DNA from: Variovorax sp. OV700
Lineage (GTDB): Bacteria > Pseudomonadota > Gammaproteobacteria > Burkholderiales > Burkholderiaceae_C
NCBI RefSeq assembly: GCF_900099805.1
Contig: NZ_FNDR01000003.1
Span: forward strand, 248,001 to 312,000
Reading direction: 5' to 3'
Length of the DNA: 64,000 bases
Part shown: piece after piece, positions 40,123-48,915 of the stretch
Numbering within the stretch: position 1 is the stretch's first letter
Layout of the letters: each line of letters begins with the position of its first letter
Position numbers and translations under genes: made by a program
The notes under the pieces: generated by a model
Database searches by the model: none
Told to the model about the DNA's origin: nothing
What the model saw: only the letters and a program-made list of their open reading frames with translations

Positions 40123-40145
40123 GTCCTCATTTTCACCCCCTGTTC

Positions 40146-41456
40146 ATGGATGTTCTCCTGCTGGCCATGCTGACCACGCTCAATGCGTTGTTCGCGATGT
40201 CCGAAATGGCCCTTTCAACCAGCCGGCGCGCGCGCCTGGCAGCGCTGGCCGAGACAGGAGACGCTGGCGCGGAAGCCGCGCTCAAGCTGATGGAGGAGCC
40301 GACCCATTTCCTCTCGACCGTGCAGATCGGCATCACCTCGATCGGCATGCTCAGCGGTATCGTGGGAGAGGCCGCCTTCGCGGCGCCGCTCGCCGTGTGG
40401 ATGGAGCACCTGGGCATGGGCCGCGGCACGGCCAGCGTGGTTTCCACCGCCGTGGTGGTGACCGGCATCACCTTCTTCACCATCATCTTCGGCGAGCTGG
40501 TGCCCAAGCGCATCGGCCAGCTTTACCCCGAGCCGGTGGCGCGCTGGGTGTCGCGCCCGATGCGGGGGCTCGCCAAGGGTGCCAAGCCCTTCGTGTGGCT
40601 GCTCGCGAGCGCCACCGCCGCGGTGCTGAAGCTGCTGCGCATCGACGCCAATGCCGCGCGCTCCATGACCGAGGAAGAAATTTCGGCCAGCCTCGAAGAG
40701 GGCGTGGATGCCGGCGTGATCGAGCAGCACGAGCACCAGATGGTGCGCAACGTGTTCCACCTGGACGACCGCCGGCTGTCGTCGCTCATGGTTCCACGCG
40801 CCGACATCGAATGGCTCGACGCGTCGGACACCGTGGCTGAGGCACTGCAGAAAGTGGCGGATGCGGGTGCGCTCAACATCGTGCATTCGTGGTATCCGGT
40901 GTGCCGCCATTCGCTCGACGACGTGGTGGGCGTCATCAGCGTGGCGCACCTGCTGCGCCTGGGTACCGGCCATGACGGCGTGCTCGGGCAAGAGGCCGCG
41001 CCGGCCGTGTTCGTGCCCGAGACGCTCACCGGCATGGAGCTGCTCGAGCAATTCCGCGAGCGTGGCGGCCGGCTCGTGTTCGTGGTCGACGAATACGGTG
41101 TGGTGCAGGGCCTCATGACCCCCCGCGACATGCTCGAAGCCATCACCGGCGAACTGCAGCCCGGCACCCTGACCGACGCCTGGGCGCGCGAGCGGCCCGA
41201 CGGCGTGTGGGAGCTCGACGGGCTGATGCCTGTTTCCGAGTTGCGTGCGCGGCTCGGCATTCGCGAGCTGCCTGAAGAAGAGCGCGGGCGCTACAACACT
41301 GTTGCGGGTTTGCTGATGGCAGTCTCGGGCCATCTGCCCAAGACCGGCGAGGTCATCGACTGCGCCGGCTGGCATTTCGAGATCGCCGCACTCGAGGGAC
41401 GCCGCATCGACCGGGTGCTGGCCGCGCCCGACAAGACGGCGTCCAGGGACGACTAG
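40146..41456 (+). CDS. CNNM/CorC-family membrane protein with CBS domains
   Basis: The 436-residue protein has an N-terminal DUF21/CNNM membrane domain (helices to about residue 170, with GITSIGMLSGIVGE and FGELVPKRIGQLYPE). Two CBS domains follow at about 200-330 (LMVPRADIEWLDASDTV, VFVVDEYGVVQGLMTPRDML) and then a CorC_HlyC domain at about 345-425. Members move Mg2+/Co2+ or affect their resistance. The ATG at 40146 gives a hydrophobic start; an in-frame start at 40116 overlaps apaH. The next gene begins 7 bases after its stop, suggesting one operon with the pseudokinase, VWA and PurA-like genes. Confidence 0.92.
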   Translation: MDVLLLAMLTTLNALFAMSEMALSTSRRARLAALAETGDAGAEAALKLMEEPTHFLSTVQIGITSIGMLSGIVGEAAFAAPLAVWMEHLGMGRGTASVVSTAVVVTGITFFTIIFGELVPKRIGQLYPEPVARWVSRPMRGLAKGAKPFVWLLASATAAVLKLLRIDANAARSMTEEEISASLEEGVDAGVIEQHEHQMVRNVFHLDDRRLSSLMVPRADIEWLDASDTVAEALQKVADAGALNIVHSWYPVCRHSLDDVVGVISVAHLLRLGTGHDGVLGQEAAPAVFVPETLTGMELLEQFRERGGRLVFVVDEYGVVQGLMTPRDMLEAITGELQPGTLTDAWARERPDGVWELDGLMPVSELRARLGIRELPEEERGRYNTVAGLLMAVSGHLPKTGEVIDCAGWHFEIAALEGRRIDRVLAAPDKTASRDD

Positions 41457-41463
41457 GCCCGCC

Positions 41464-42441
41464 ATGCTCTCATTGCTCGCCCTCAGCTGCCCGCAATGCT
41501 CGGCACCGCTGCCGCGTGCCGCGCGCTGGCGCACCGTCAACTGCAACTATTGCGGCGCCACCATCACGCGGGGCGAGGAAACTGTCGAGCGCGAGAGCTT
41601 TCGCGCGGCGCTGCGCCGGGCGAATGCCGACCACGGCGACACCGGGCGCACGCTGCAATGGCGCGGCGCGCGCTACCGCGTGCTGGCACCGCTGGCCATC
41701 GGCGAGCACAGCGAAGTGCTGTTGGCCGAGCGGCTCGGTGCGCTGCCGGAGCGCGTCACGGTCAAGCTGGCACGCGAATCCGCTGACGGCGCCGTGCTGC
41801 TGCGCGAAGCCGCGGTGCTGCAGGGCTTGCAGTCGCTCGCCATGCCGGGCGCTTCATATTTCACGCGCCGCCTTCCGCAGCCGGTGGGCACGGGGCTGGC
41901 CGAAGGGCTTGCAGACGGTAGTCGCCAGGCGCTGGTACTGCGCCACCCGCCCGGTTTCTGGGGCAGCCTGCACAACCTGCAGCAGGCCAACCCGCGGGGC
42001 ATCGATGCGCGGCATGCCGTGTGGCTCTGGCGTCGCATGCTCGAGGTGCTGGCCTTCGTGCACGACGCGGGCTGGACCCATCGCGACCTGTCGCCCGCGC
42101 ATGCGCTCGTGCATCCGCGCGACCATGGCGTGCTGATCGTCGGCTGGTCGCGCGCGCAGCAGGCGTCCGGGCCCGCCCATGCCGCCGCCGCGGCGCGCGA
42201 CCTAATGCAAAGCGCCTGGACCGTGCGCGCCGTGCTGCACGGCGGCAAGCCCGATGACAGCCCCGGTTTGGGCGACCGCACGCCCGCGCCGCTCGCCGCC
42301 TTGCTGCGCCGATGCAGCGAGGACGCCGCCGAATGCCAGCGGCTGGGCGCGCGCGGCATCGAGCAGGCGTTGTCCACCGCATCGCACGAAGCCTTCGGCA
42401 CGCCGCAGTTCGTTCATTTCGACCCGGCGCCCGGCGCCTGA
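41464..42441 (+). CDS. Zinc-ribbon protein with degenerate protein-kinase domain
   Basis: The 325-residue protein starts with a zinc ribbon (Cys9, Cys12, Cys27, Cys30), followed by a kinase-like fold. RYRVLAPLAIGEHSEVLLAE resembles the glycine-rich loop region, RVTVKLARE offers the ATP-binding lysine, and THRDLSPAHALVH near residue 205 is the catalytic loop with the HRD aspartate kept but the usual Asn replaced. The Mg-binding DFG is replaced by VGW, so catalysis is doubtful and a pseudokinase is likely. It lies 7 bases after the CNNM gene and 36 before a VWA gene. No exact family could be named. Confidence 0.8.
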   Translation: MLSLLALSCPQCSAPLPRAARWRTVNCNYCGATITRGEETVERESFRAALRRANADHGDTGRTLQWRGARYRVLAPLAIGEHSEVLLAERLGALPERVTVKLARESADGAVLLREAAVLQGLQSLAMPGASYFTRRLPQPVGTGLAEGLADGSRQALVLRHPPGFWGSLHNLQQANPRGIDARHAVWLWRRMLEVLAFVHDAGWTHRDLSPAHALVHPRDHGVLIVGWSRAQQASGPAHAAAAARDLMQSAWTVRAVLHGGKPDDSPGLGDRTPAPLAALLRRCSEDAAECQRLGARGIEQALSTASHEAFGTPQFVHFDPAPGA

Positions 42442-42477
42442 AAACAACCATCGAAGAAAACAGAGGAGCACGCACCC

Positions 42478-43452
42478 ATGGGCTACGGAAACTACTCGCA
42501 CGCCGCTCACACGGCACTCATTGCCGACCGCGCCGCCAAGCCCGGTTCCGAGGTGTTCACCCAGACCGCTACGCACCCGCTGATGAACCCGCACGGGCTC
42601 AAGGTGCGCGAGTCGCGCGACAACGCCGACCACCCCAACTCGCTGGGCATTGCGTTCGCGCTCGACGTCACGGGCTCGATGGGCGACATCCCGCAGATCC
42701 TCGCGCGCCGCGAGTTGCCCACCTTCATGAAGCTCTTGACCGATTGCGGCGTGGCCGATCCGCAGCTCATGTTCATGGCCATCGGCGATGCGAATTCCGA
42801 CCAGGCTTCGCTGCAGGTGGGCCAGTTCGAATCGACCGCGCCGCTCATGGACCAGTGGCTGACCTGGAGCTATCTCGAAGGCGGGGGCGGCGGCAGCGGC
42901 GAAGAAAGCTACGAGCTGGCTTTCTACGTGATGGCGCAGCACACTGACATGGACTGCTGGGTGAAGCGCAAGAAGCGCGGCTACCTGTTCGTGACCGGCG
43001 ACGAGCTGCCGTATCCCGCCGTCTCGCGCCGCCAGGTCGAGGGGCTCATCGGCGAAAAGCTCGACGAGGACATTCCGATCGAGGAAGTCATTGCCGCCGC
43101 CGCCGAAACCTGCCACCTGTTCTTCCTCATTCCCGACGCACAGCGCCGCCGCCGCCGCGAGCCGCGCTGGCGCGAACTGCTCGGCGATCACGTGATCTGC
43201 ATGGACTCGCCCGACGACGCCTGCGCGGTGGCCGCCGGCATCGTGGCGCTCACCGAGAAGGCCGTGCCTCATCTCGACGGCCTGGCCAAGGTGATGGCCG
43301 CCACCGGCATGGAGAAGCAACGCGTCGCCGGCGTGCTGCATGCGCTCGATGGCTATGCCGCGCTGCTCGATCCGCTGGCACCGCGGCGCGCACCGCCCGC
43401 CGCAGCGGACTCGGCGCCTCGTTCCTCGTGGTGGAAGCGGCTCTTCGGTTGA
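42478..43452 (+). CDS. VWA-like protein with a MIDAS motif
   Basis: The 324-residue cytoplasmic protein has a von Willebrand A-like core. ALDVTGSMGDIPQ near residues 60-73 is a D-x-T/S-x-S metal-site motif; FVTGDELPYP near 175 and LFFLIPDAQRR near 215 fit later strands. A glycine-rich loop (EGGGGGSGEESYELAFY) lies near 137-153. The C-terminus is basic and ends WWKRLFG, perhaps membrane-associating. A GAGGAG site precedes the ATG. It lies between the pseudokinase and PurA-like genes with short gaps, suggesting one complex or pathway. The function is unknown. Confidence 0.82.
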   Translation: MGYGNYSHAAHTALIADRAAKPGSEVFTQTATHPLMNPHGLKVRESRDNADHPNSLGIAFALDVTGSMGDIPQILARRELPTFMKLLTDCGVADPQLMFMAIGDANSDQASLQVGQFESTAPLMDQWLTWSYLEGGGGGSGEESYELAFYVMAQHTDMDCWVKRKKRGYLFVTGDELPYPAVSRRQVEGLIGEKLDEDIPIEEVIAAAAETCHLFFLIPDAQRRRRREPRWRELLGDHVICMDSPDDACAVAAGIVALTEKAVPHLDGLAKVMAATGMEKQRVAGVLHALDGYAALLDPLAPRRAPPAAADSAPRSSWWKRLFG

Positions 43453-43459
43453 CCGCCGT

Positions 43460-44818
43460 GTGAGCTCCCCGGCACACCCGACGCGCTACGTCTCGCTGCT
43501 CGGCCTGGGCTTTGGCGACTGCGGCAAGGGCCGCTTCACCGACCACCTGTGCGGCGAGCTGCAGGCGCACACCGTGGTGCGCTTCAACGGCGGCGCACAG
43601 GCCGGCCACAACGTGGTGCTGGCCGACGGCCGCCACCACACCTTTTCGCAGTTTGGCGCCGGCAGCTTTCACGCCGGCGTGGCGACCGTGCTCGCGAGCC
43701 CGGTGGTGGTGCACCCGACCGCGCTGCGCGTCGAGGAAGAAGCGCTGCGCCGCGTGGGCGTGAACAACGCCTTCGCTCGCTTGCTGATCGATGCGCGCTG
43801 CCGCGTCACCACGCCGTTCCACCAGGCCGCGGGCCGCCTGCGCGAATGGGTGAGGGGAGCGGCGGCGCATGGCAGCTGTGGCGTGGGCGTCGGCGAAACG
43901 GTGCGGCAGGCGTTGGCCGCGCCCGGCACGGCCCTGCACTACGGCGACATGCGGCACCCCGCGCGCGCACTCGAAAAGCTCGAAGCCCTGCGCATCGCGC
44001 TGCAGCGCGAGTTTGCAGATGCGGCACCTCCACACGCCGAGGCCGCGCAGGAACTGGCCCTGCTCGGCGACACGACGCTTGCGCAGCGCTGGCTCGACGC
44101 GGCGGCGCCGTGCTTGCGCCTGTCGCCACCCGCAAGCGCCGACGCCATCGGCCAGCGCTTGGCGCGCCCCGGCGCCGTGCTGTTCGAAGGCGCACAGGGC
44201 GTGCTGCTCGACGAGTGGCGCGGCTTTCATCCGCACACCACGTGGAGCACCATTTCCACCGCCGCCGTTGAAGCCGTGCTGCGCGACGCCGGCATCGACG
44301 CGCCCGTGCAGCACCTTGGCGTGCTGCGCAGCTACATCACGCGCCACGGCCCCGGGCCGCTGCCCACGCACGACCGCGCGCTCGACGAGCGGCTGGCCGA
44401 ACCGCACAACGCCGACGAAGGCTGGCAAGGCGCGTTTCGCCGCGGCCATCCCGATGCGATGCTGCTGCGCTATGCGCTCGCGGCGGTTGGCCCGCTCCAT
44501 GGGCTGGTGGCAAGCCATCTCGATGCAGTGGAAGGCGCGGGATTCCGCTGGTGCGCGGGCTATCGCACCGCCGACGGCGCCAGCCTCGCGTCGCTGCCGT
44601 TGGCCGACGACGCGACGGACCTCGAGCAGCAGCACCGGCTGACGCAACTTCTGCAAGGCGCGCAGCCGCTTTACGAGCCCGGCGGCATCGCCACCTCTGA
44701 GGCATGGATCGAACGCGTCGAAGCCTTGAGCGGCCAGCGCGTGCGCTACGGCGCATTCGGGCCTGCGCGCGGCGCGGTGCGGTCCTTGCATGCCATTGGC
44801 CAGATTGGCCAGATCTGA
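43460..44818 (+). CDS. Divergent adenylosuccinate synthetase homologue
   Basis: The 452-residue protein is clearly of the PurA fold. GFGDCGKGR (Asp20, Lys23) corresponds to the GDEGKG loop and RFNGGAQAGHN (His50) to the catalytic His site. FEGAQGVLLDEWRG and SYITRHGPGPLPT correspond to later PurA blocks. The Glu after the catalytic Asp is Cys, and the GRRRRTGW substrate block is replaced by WQGAFRRGHPDA, so it may act on a different nucleotide or acceptor. It starts at GTG 43460, 7 bases after the VWA gene. The housekeeping purA should lie elsewhere; this looks like a specialised paralogue. Confidence 0.85.
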   Translation: MSSPAHPTRYVSLLGLGFGDCGKGRFTDHLCGELQAHTVVRFNGGAQAGHNVVLADGRHHTFSQFGAGSFHAGVATVLASPVVVHPTALRVEEEALRRVGVNNAFARLLIDARCRVTTPFHQAAGRLREWVRGAAAHGSCGVGVGETVRQALAAPGTALHYGDMRHPARALEKLEALRIALQREFADAAPPHAEAAQELALLGDTTLAQRWLDAAAPCLRLSPPASADAIGQRLARPGAVLFEGAQGVLLDEWRGFHPHTTWSTISTAAVEAVLRDAGIDAPVQHLGVLRSYITRHGPGPLPTHDRALDERLAEPHNADEGWQGAFRRGHPDAMLLRYALAAVGPLHGLVASHLDAVEGAGFRWCAGYRTADGASLASLPLADDATDLEQQHRLTQLLQGAQPLYEPGGIATSEAWIERVEALSGQRVRYGAFGPARGAVRSLHAIGQIGQI

Positions 44819-44878
44819 AAAACCGGCGCAAGCACCCTCAAGCAGAATCCGAAGCCATCACCACGATCGACAGCCCAC

Positions 44879-45529
44879 ATGAACCCGACCGAAGACATCT
44901 ACACCGAGCCCAACGCCGATCCCGACACGCTTGCCAACCTCGGGCCGCTGCGCGCCATGGCCGGCATCTGGGAGGGCAGCCGCGGGGTGGACGTCAAGCC
45001 CAAGCGCGAAGGCCCGAAGACGCAGGTCTACGTCGAGCGCTACGAACTGCAGCCAATCGATCCGCAGACCAACGGCCCCCAGCTTCTGTATGGCCTGCGT
45101 TACCACACCTACATCCACAAGCCCGGCCTCACCAAGATGTACCACGACCAGGTGGGCTACTGGCTCTGGGAGCCGGCCACCGAGACCGTGCTGCACACGC
45201 TGGCCATTCCGCGCGGACAGGTGGCCATGGCCAGCGGCCACGCCAAGGCCGGGGACACGCGCTTCACGCTCAGCGCCGAGCGCGGCAGCCTGGTGAACGG
45301 CATCGTGTCCAACCCCTTCATCGAGCATGCCTTCACCACGCTGGCGTGGAACATCACCGTCACCATCAATGCCGACGGCACCTGGTCTTACGACCAGGAC
45401 ACGGTGATGCAGATCCAGGGGCAGGCCGAGCCGTTTCATCACACCGACCGCAACACGCTGACGCGTGTCGGGGCGCCGGGGCTCAACCCCCTGGCGATGC
45501 CCGATGCGCCGGCAGCCGTGATTGCATAG
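44879..45529 (+). CDS. Nitrobindin-like/FABP-fold heme-binding protein
   Basis: The 216-residue protein resembles the bacterial nitrobindin/DUF1794 (THAP4-like) beta-barrel family: GIWEGSRG near residue 30 opens the barrel, YHDQVGYWLWEP near 88 and DNTFTTLAWNIT-like strands (HAFTTLAWNITV) near 150 follow. Such proteins can bind heme and react with NO or peroxynitrite, but some members lack the heme His, and I cannot assign it here with certainty. The ATG is 60 bases after the PurA-like stop, so it may end that operon or be separate. Confidence 0.8.
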   Translation: MNPTEDIYTEPNADPDTLANLGPLRAMAGIWEGSRGVDVKPKREGPKTQVYVERYELQPIDPQTNGPQLLYGLRYHTYIHKPGLTKMYHDQVGYWLWEPATETVLHTLAIPRGQVAMASGHAKAGDTRFTLSAERGSLVNGIVSNPFIEHAFTTLAWNITVTINADGTWSYDQDTVMQIQGQAEPFHHTDRNTLTRVGAPGLNPLAMPDAPAAVIA

Positions 45530-45556
45530 CGAGGCTAGCAGAGCCGGCGGCGCCCC

Positions 45557-48500
45557 TTACCAACGCACCTTCAGACCCACGCTGGCGTTGAGCCCGCTCT
45601 TCACGCGCGCCCCGCCGCCCGAGGCCCACAGCTTGCCCACCTCGCCATAGAGGCTCATGCCCGGCGTCAGCCGCAGCGTGGCGCCCGCGGCCAGCTCGGT
45701 GCTGGTGCCGCCGGTGCGTGTGGCAATGTCGGTGTAGCCCGCCGGACCGATGAAGCGGGTCACGTCCGTGCCGCTGCTGCTGCGGTAGAGGTTCAGCCGC
45801 GCATAGGGTTGCAGCGGGCCGGCGCCGGTGGTCATCTCGCCCTTGATGCGGACGCCAGCGCGCACCAGCCAGCCGCTGTGGCTGTCTTGCTGCACCAGGG
45901 CACCGACGATGTGGGCGTCGTCCAGGCTCACGCGCTGGTGCACCAGCTGCAGCTGGGGCTCGACGATCCAGTCCGGCGAGATGTGAAAGCCCTGGCCCAC
46001 CTCGATGGAGGCCAGCAGGCTGTCGCCCTTGCCCGAACCGGCGGAACCCAGCGCGGTCGATGCCGTGTAGCGGTGGCGCCCGGCCTGCAGCACGCCGTCC
46101 AGGTACAGGCCGCTGTCGTTCTTCCAGGTGGCGTAGGCACCGAGGTACTGGCTTCGCAGCTCGTTGGAGCCGACCGCGTAGTTCGGCAAGCCGCGCGCAA
46201 AGCCGTTCACGTCCATGCGGCCTTCGAGCTCGCCCACGTAGAGGCCCACGTGCCAACTGGGGTTGGCCCACAGGTCGGCGCCCGCCTGGAAGCCCGTGAG
46301 TCGCCCTTCGCTGCGGGGGCTCACGGTGCCGGCCTGGCCGATGGTGCGGTCCATGCTGATGATGCGGGCCCAGGCCTGCCGATAGCCCTGGCCGTTTGTT
46401 GCGGTGATGGCGGCGGCCGTATCGTCGCCGACGCGCTGATGCAGGTTGCCCACCATGGCCAGGTTGGCCTGGCGGAACTGCTCCGGCAGCGCGGCGTACA
46501 GCGGCACTTCGACACGGTAGGTGGGTACCGTCACGCCGGCTGCCGCCAACGGCGTTCTGCCATCGTCGCTCAGCGGGTCGCCTTCGTTCGGCGGTGGCGC
46601 GGGCGGTGCAGGCGGCGCGGGGGGTGCCGGCGATGCCGGCGGTGCCGATGGTGCGGGGGGCGCCGGAGGTGCCGGTGGCGGAGGAGGAGGGGGCGGAGGA
46701 GGCGGCGGCGGCGCGACGATGATGCCGGAGCGCAGGTACCAGTTCTCGCCCGCGCCGGCAGCGTCCGCCGCATGCAGGCGGTACTCGTAGGCGCCGGCGT
46801 CGACGTGGCCGCCCGCGAGGACGAAGGCGCTGCGGGTGGTCTGTGCGGTCGTGGTGGCCCCGTCCATCGCGGTCACCACCTCGATGCCGCTGCCGGTGGT
46901 CAGCGCGCCCAGGCCGCCCAGGTTGGTGATCTGTATGAATGTGGTGCCGCTCGCGACGGCCGAGCACCCGCACAGGATCAACCGGTCGCTCAGGCTGCTG
47001 CTCGTGCCGAGGGCCGTGCCCAGGCGCAGCGTGCCGCCGTTGCCTACCCAGGGGCCCTGCACCGTGAGCGTGGCGCCCGGCACGCTGCTCAGCAGCGAGA
47101 CGGTGCCGCCGATGGCCATCGATGCGATGGTCTGGCTGTGGCCGGCCAAGTCGAGCGTGGCGCCCGGCGCCACCGTGAAGTTGCTGGCGTGGCTGAAGGT
47201 ATTGGCCGCGCCCGCGCGCAGGGTGCCCGCGGCGACGTTGGTGGCGCCCGTGTACGTGCTGGCTGCGCCGAGCGTCAGCGTGCCCGCGCCATCCTTCACG
47301 AGCCCGCCGACGCCCGAGATGGGGCCCGACCACGTCATGCCGTAGCCGTGAGTGTCGATGGTGCCCGTGCCGTCGATCCGCAAGGCATTGGCCATGTTCA
47401 GGCCTTCGGCGCCGGGGATCACGCTGGCGGCAGCCCCGCTGTCGATGCGGATGTCGCCCACGAGCGATGAGCCCGCGTTCACGGTCAGGCTGCTGCCGCC
47501 GCCCGTGAATCTGACAGCCGATGCGCGCGTGACCCCGTCGCCGCCCAGCCCGCCGGCAATGGTGCCGTTGTTGGTGAGGAAGAGGTTGGCGCCCATCACG
47601 CCCTCGCCGCCGGCCCCATTGGCGCCGCTTGCGCCGCCGTTGCTGTTGGCCCCGCCGATGCCGCCGGTTCCACCGGCAATGGTGCCGCCGTTGATGAGCG
47701 TTGCGCCGGCCCCGGTAGACCGGAGCCCGATGCCGCCGTCTCCGCCGCCGCCGGGCGCACCGGTGCCGCCCGCTCCGCCGCCGCCGGCACCGCCTGCGCC
47801 ACCGGCGCCGCCGGTGATCTGGCCGGAGTTGTTGACCGTCACGGTGCTGCCCGCCAGCGTGACGCCGTGCCCGCCGGCACCGCCGCCGCCGCCCGCGGCG
47901 TTGAACCGGGCCGGCAGCAGCTCGGAGCCGCCGGCTCCGCCCACACCCCCGGTGATGTTGCCGCTGTTGCCGAAGTTGAATCCCGGCGAAGTCGGGCGCA
48001 TGAAGAACCCGCCGCCTCCGCTGCCGCCCCCACCGCCTTGCGAATAGGCGTCGCCACCCTTGCCGCCCGCGCCGCCCGTGGAGTTGCCGGAGGCATAGTA
48101 GTCGCCGAGAGGCCCGATCAGCGTGGATCCATAGCCTCCCGCGCCGCCGCCGCCGGCCGCCCAGAACCCGTTGCCGCCCGCACCTCCGCGGCCTCCCGTG
48201 AAGCTTCCGAAGGACGCCATGGTGCTGGAACTCATCGCCAGGCCGTAGTACCCGCCGCCGCCTCCGCCGCCATATCCGTTGCCGGCGCCGAAGCCGCCGG
48301 TATGCGATTCGCCCGCGGCGCCGTCGGCGCCCGGCGAGGCTCCCGCCGCACCGCCCGCGCCCGCGGTGGCGCCAGCGAAGGAGCCGATGTCGGCGGCGGA
48401 TCCCGCCGCCACGCCGGCGTCGGTCGACGATCCGCCGTCGCCCCCGCGCGAGCCCAGATAGACATCGTTGAGGGCGCCACTGCCGCCACTGCCGTCGCTG

Positions 48501-48739
48501 CCGCCGGCCCCGCCGTGCAGTGCGGTGCTGACGGGCTGGCCGCCCGCGCCACCGGCTGCCAGTGCCGCCGAGGCGCTCAGGTAGAGCACCGCGATGGCAA
48601 TCGCATGCAGGCCGACCAACGCGGCCGCGCGCTGGCCGCTGCCGGCGCTGGCCGAGCGAGCGTGGCCGCGCGAAATTTCGGGTGCAGCCACCCAGGCGCC
48701 ACGTGCGGGATTCCAGAGCGTCCGGAAAATTCTGTTCAT
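45557..48739 (-). CDS. Type V autotransporter with glycine-rich passenger
   Basis: This 1060-residue secreted or surface protein has an extended signal peptide (ESPR) MNRIFRTLWNPARGAWVAAPE. A hydrophobic signal core ends near residue 62 (ALAAGGAG). A long GGAGG-rich passenger runs to about 400. A PATR-type beta-helix repeat follows (GAGTLTLGAASTYTGATNVA), then a poly-proline linker at about 680-720 and a C-terminal autotransporter barrel (about 780-1060) ending in Trp. The barrel begins near AWARIISMDRTIGQ. An AAGGTGA site precedes the ATG. The low-complexity passenger may mediate adhesion or aggregation. A prepilin-like gene lies 29 bases upstream on the same strand. Confidence 0.93.
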   Translation of the reverse strand: MNRIFRTLWNPARGAWVAAPEISRGHARSASAGSGQRAAALVGLHAIAIAVLYLSASAALAAGGAGGQPVSTALHGGAGGSDGSGGSGALNDVYLGSRGGDGGSSTDAGVAAGSAADIGSFAGATAGAGGAAGASPGADGAAGESHTGGFGAGNGYGGGGGGGYYGLAMSSSTMASFGSFTGGRGGAGGNGFWAAGGGGAGGYGSTLIGPLGDYYASGNSTGGAGGKGGDAYSQGGGGGSGGGGFFMRPTSPGFNFGNSGNITGGVGGAGGSELLPARFNAAGGGGGAGGHGVTLAGSTVTVNNSGQITGGAGGAGGAGGGGAGGTGAPGGGGDGGIGLRSTGAGATLINGGTIAGGTGGIGGANSNGGASGANGAGGEGVMGANLFLTNNGTIAGGLGGDGVTRASAVRFTGGGSSLTVNAGSSLVGDIRIDSGAAASVIPGAEGLNMANALRIDGTGTIDTHGYGMTWSGPISGVGGLVKDGAGTLTLGAASTYTGATNVAAGTLRAGAANTFSHASNFTVAPGATLDLAGHSQTIASMAIGGTVSLLSSVPGATLTVQGPWVGNGGTLRLGTALGTSSSLSDRLILCGCSAVASGTTFIQITNLGGLGALTTGSGIEVVTAMDGATTTAQTTRSAFVLAGGHVDAGAYEYRLHAADAAGAGENWYLRSGIIVAPPPPPPPPPPPPPAPPAPPAPSAPPASPAPPAPPAPPAPPPNEGDPLSDDGRTPLAAAGVTVPTYRVEVPLYAALPEQFRQANLAMVGNLHQRVGDDTAAAITATNGQGYRQAWARIISMDRTIGQAGTVSPRSEGRLTGFQAGADLWANPSWHVGLYVGELEGRMDVNGFARGLPNYAVGSNELRSQYLGAYATWKNDSGLYLDGVLQAGRHRYTASTALGSAGSGKGDSLLASIEVGQGFHISPDWIVEPQLQLVHQRVSLDDAHIVGALVQQDSHSGWLVRAGVRIKGEMTTGAGPLQPYARLNLYRSSSGTDVTRFIGPAGYTDIATRTGGTSTELAAGATLRLTPGMSLYGEVGKLWASGGGARVKSGLNASVGLKVRW

Positions 48740-48768
48740 GGTTTCACCTTTGCCGATCTGTTGCGTCT

Positions 48769-48915
48769 TCAGGCCGCGCGCCGTGCTGCAAGCAGCAGGA
48801 GCAAACACACGACCACCACGAGCGAAGCAAGCAGAGCGAACTCCATGAACGACATGCCCGCCTCTTCATGCAGCAGGTTCGTCAGGTTTCTTGGCTGCAG
48901 GTTGAGCGGTTCCAT
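48769..48915 (-). CDS. Small Flp/type IVb prepilin-like protein
   Basis: The 48-residue protein has a charged leader (NLTNLLHEEAG), then MSFMEFALLASLVVVVCLLL. This matches Flp prepilins: a Gly before the cleavage site, Glu at mature position 5, and a following hydrophobic helix. The start at ATG 48915 has a GGGAGA site. It lies 29 bases upstream of the autotransporter gene in the same direction, so the two are probably co-transcribed. No tad/cpa secretion genes are in the window, so export would need a remote Tad system. The assignment is from motif pattern only. Confidence 0.6.
   Translation of the reverse strand: MEPLNLQPRNLTNLLHEEAGMSFMEFALLASLVVVVCLLLLLAARRAA

Noticed and set aside
43460..44818. 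Phage-type PurZ (2-aminoadenylosuccinate synthetase)
   Set aside because: PurZ enzymes alter the catalytic Asp position, which is kept here (Asp20), and there are no phage genes nearby; the altered residues are different.
45809..47470. A 553-codon plus-strand frame opposite the autotransporter barrel
   Set aside because: It is Arg/Ala/Gly-rich with runs derived from the proline linker region and shows no domain; the autotransporter frame has full ESPR-to-barrel architecture.
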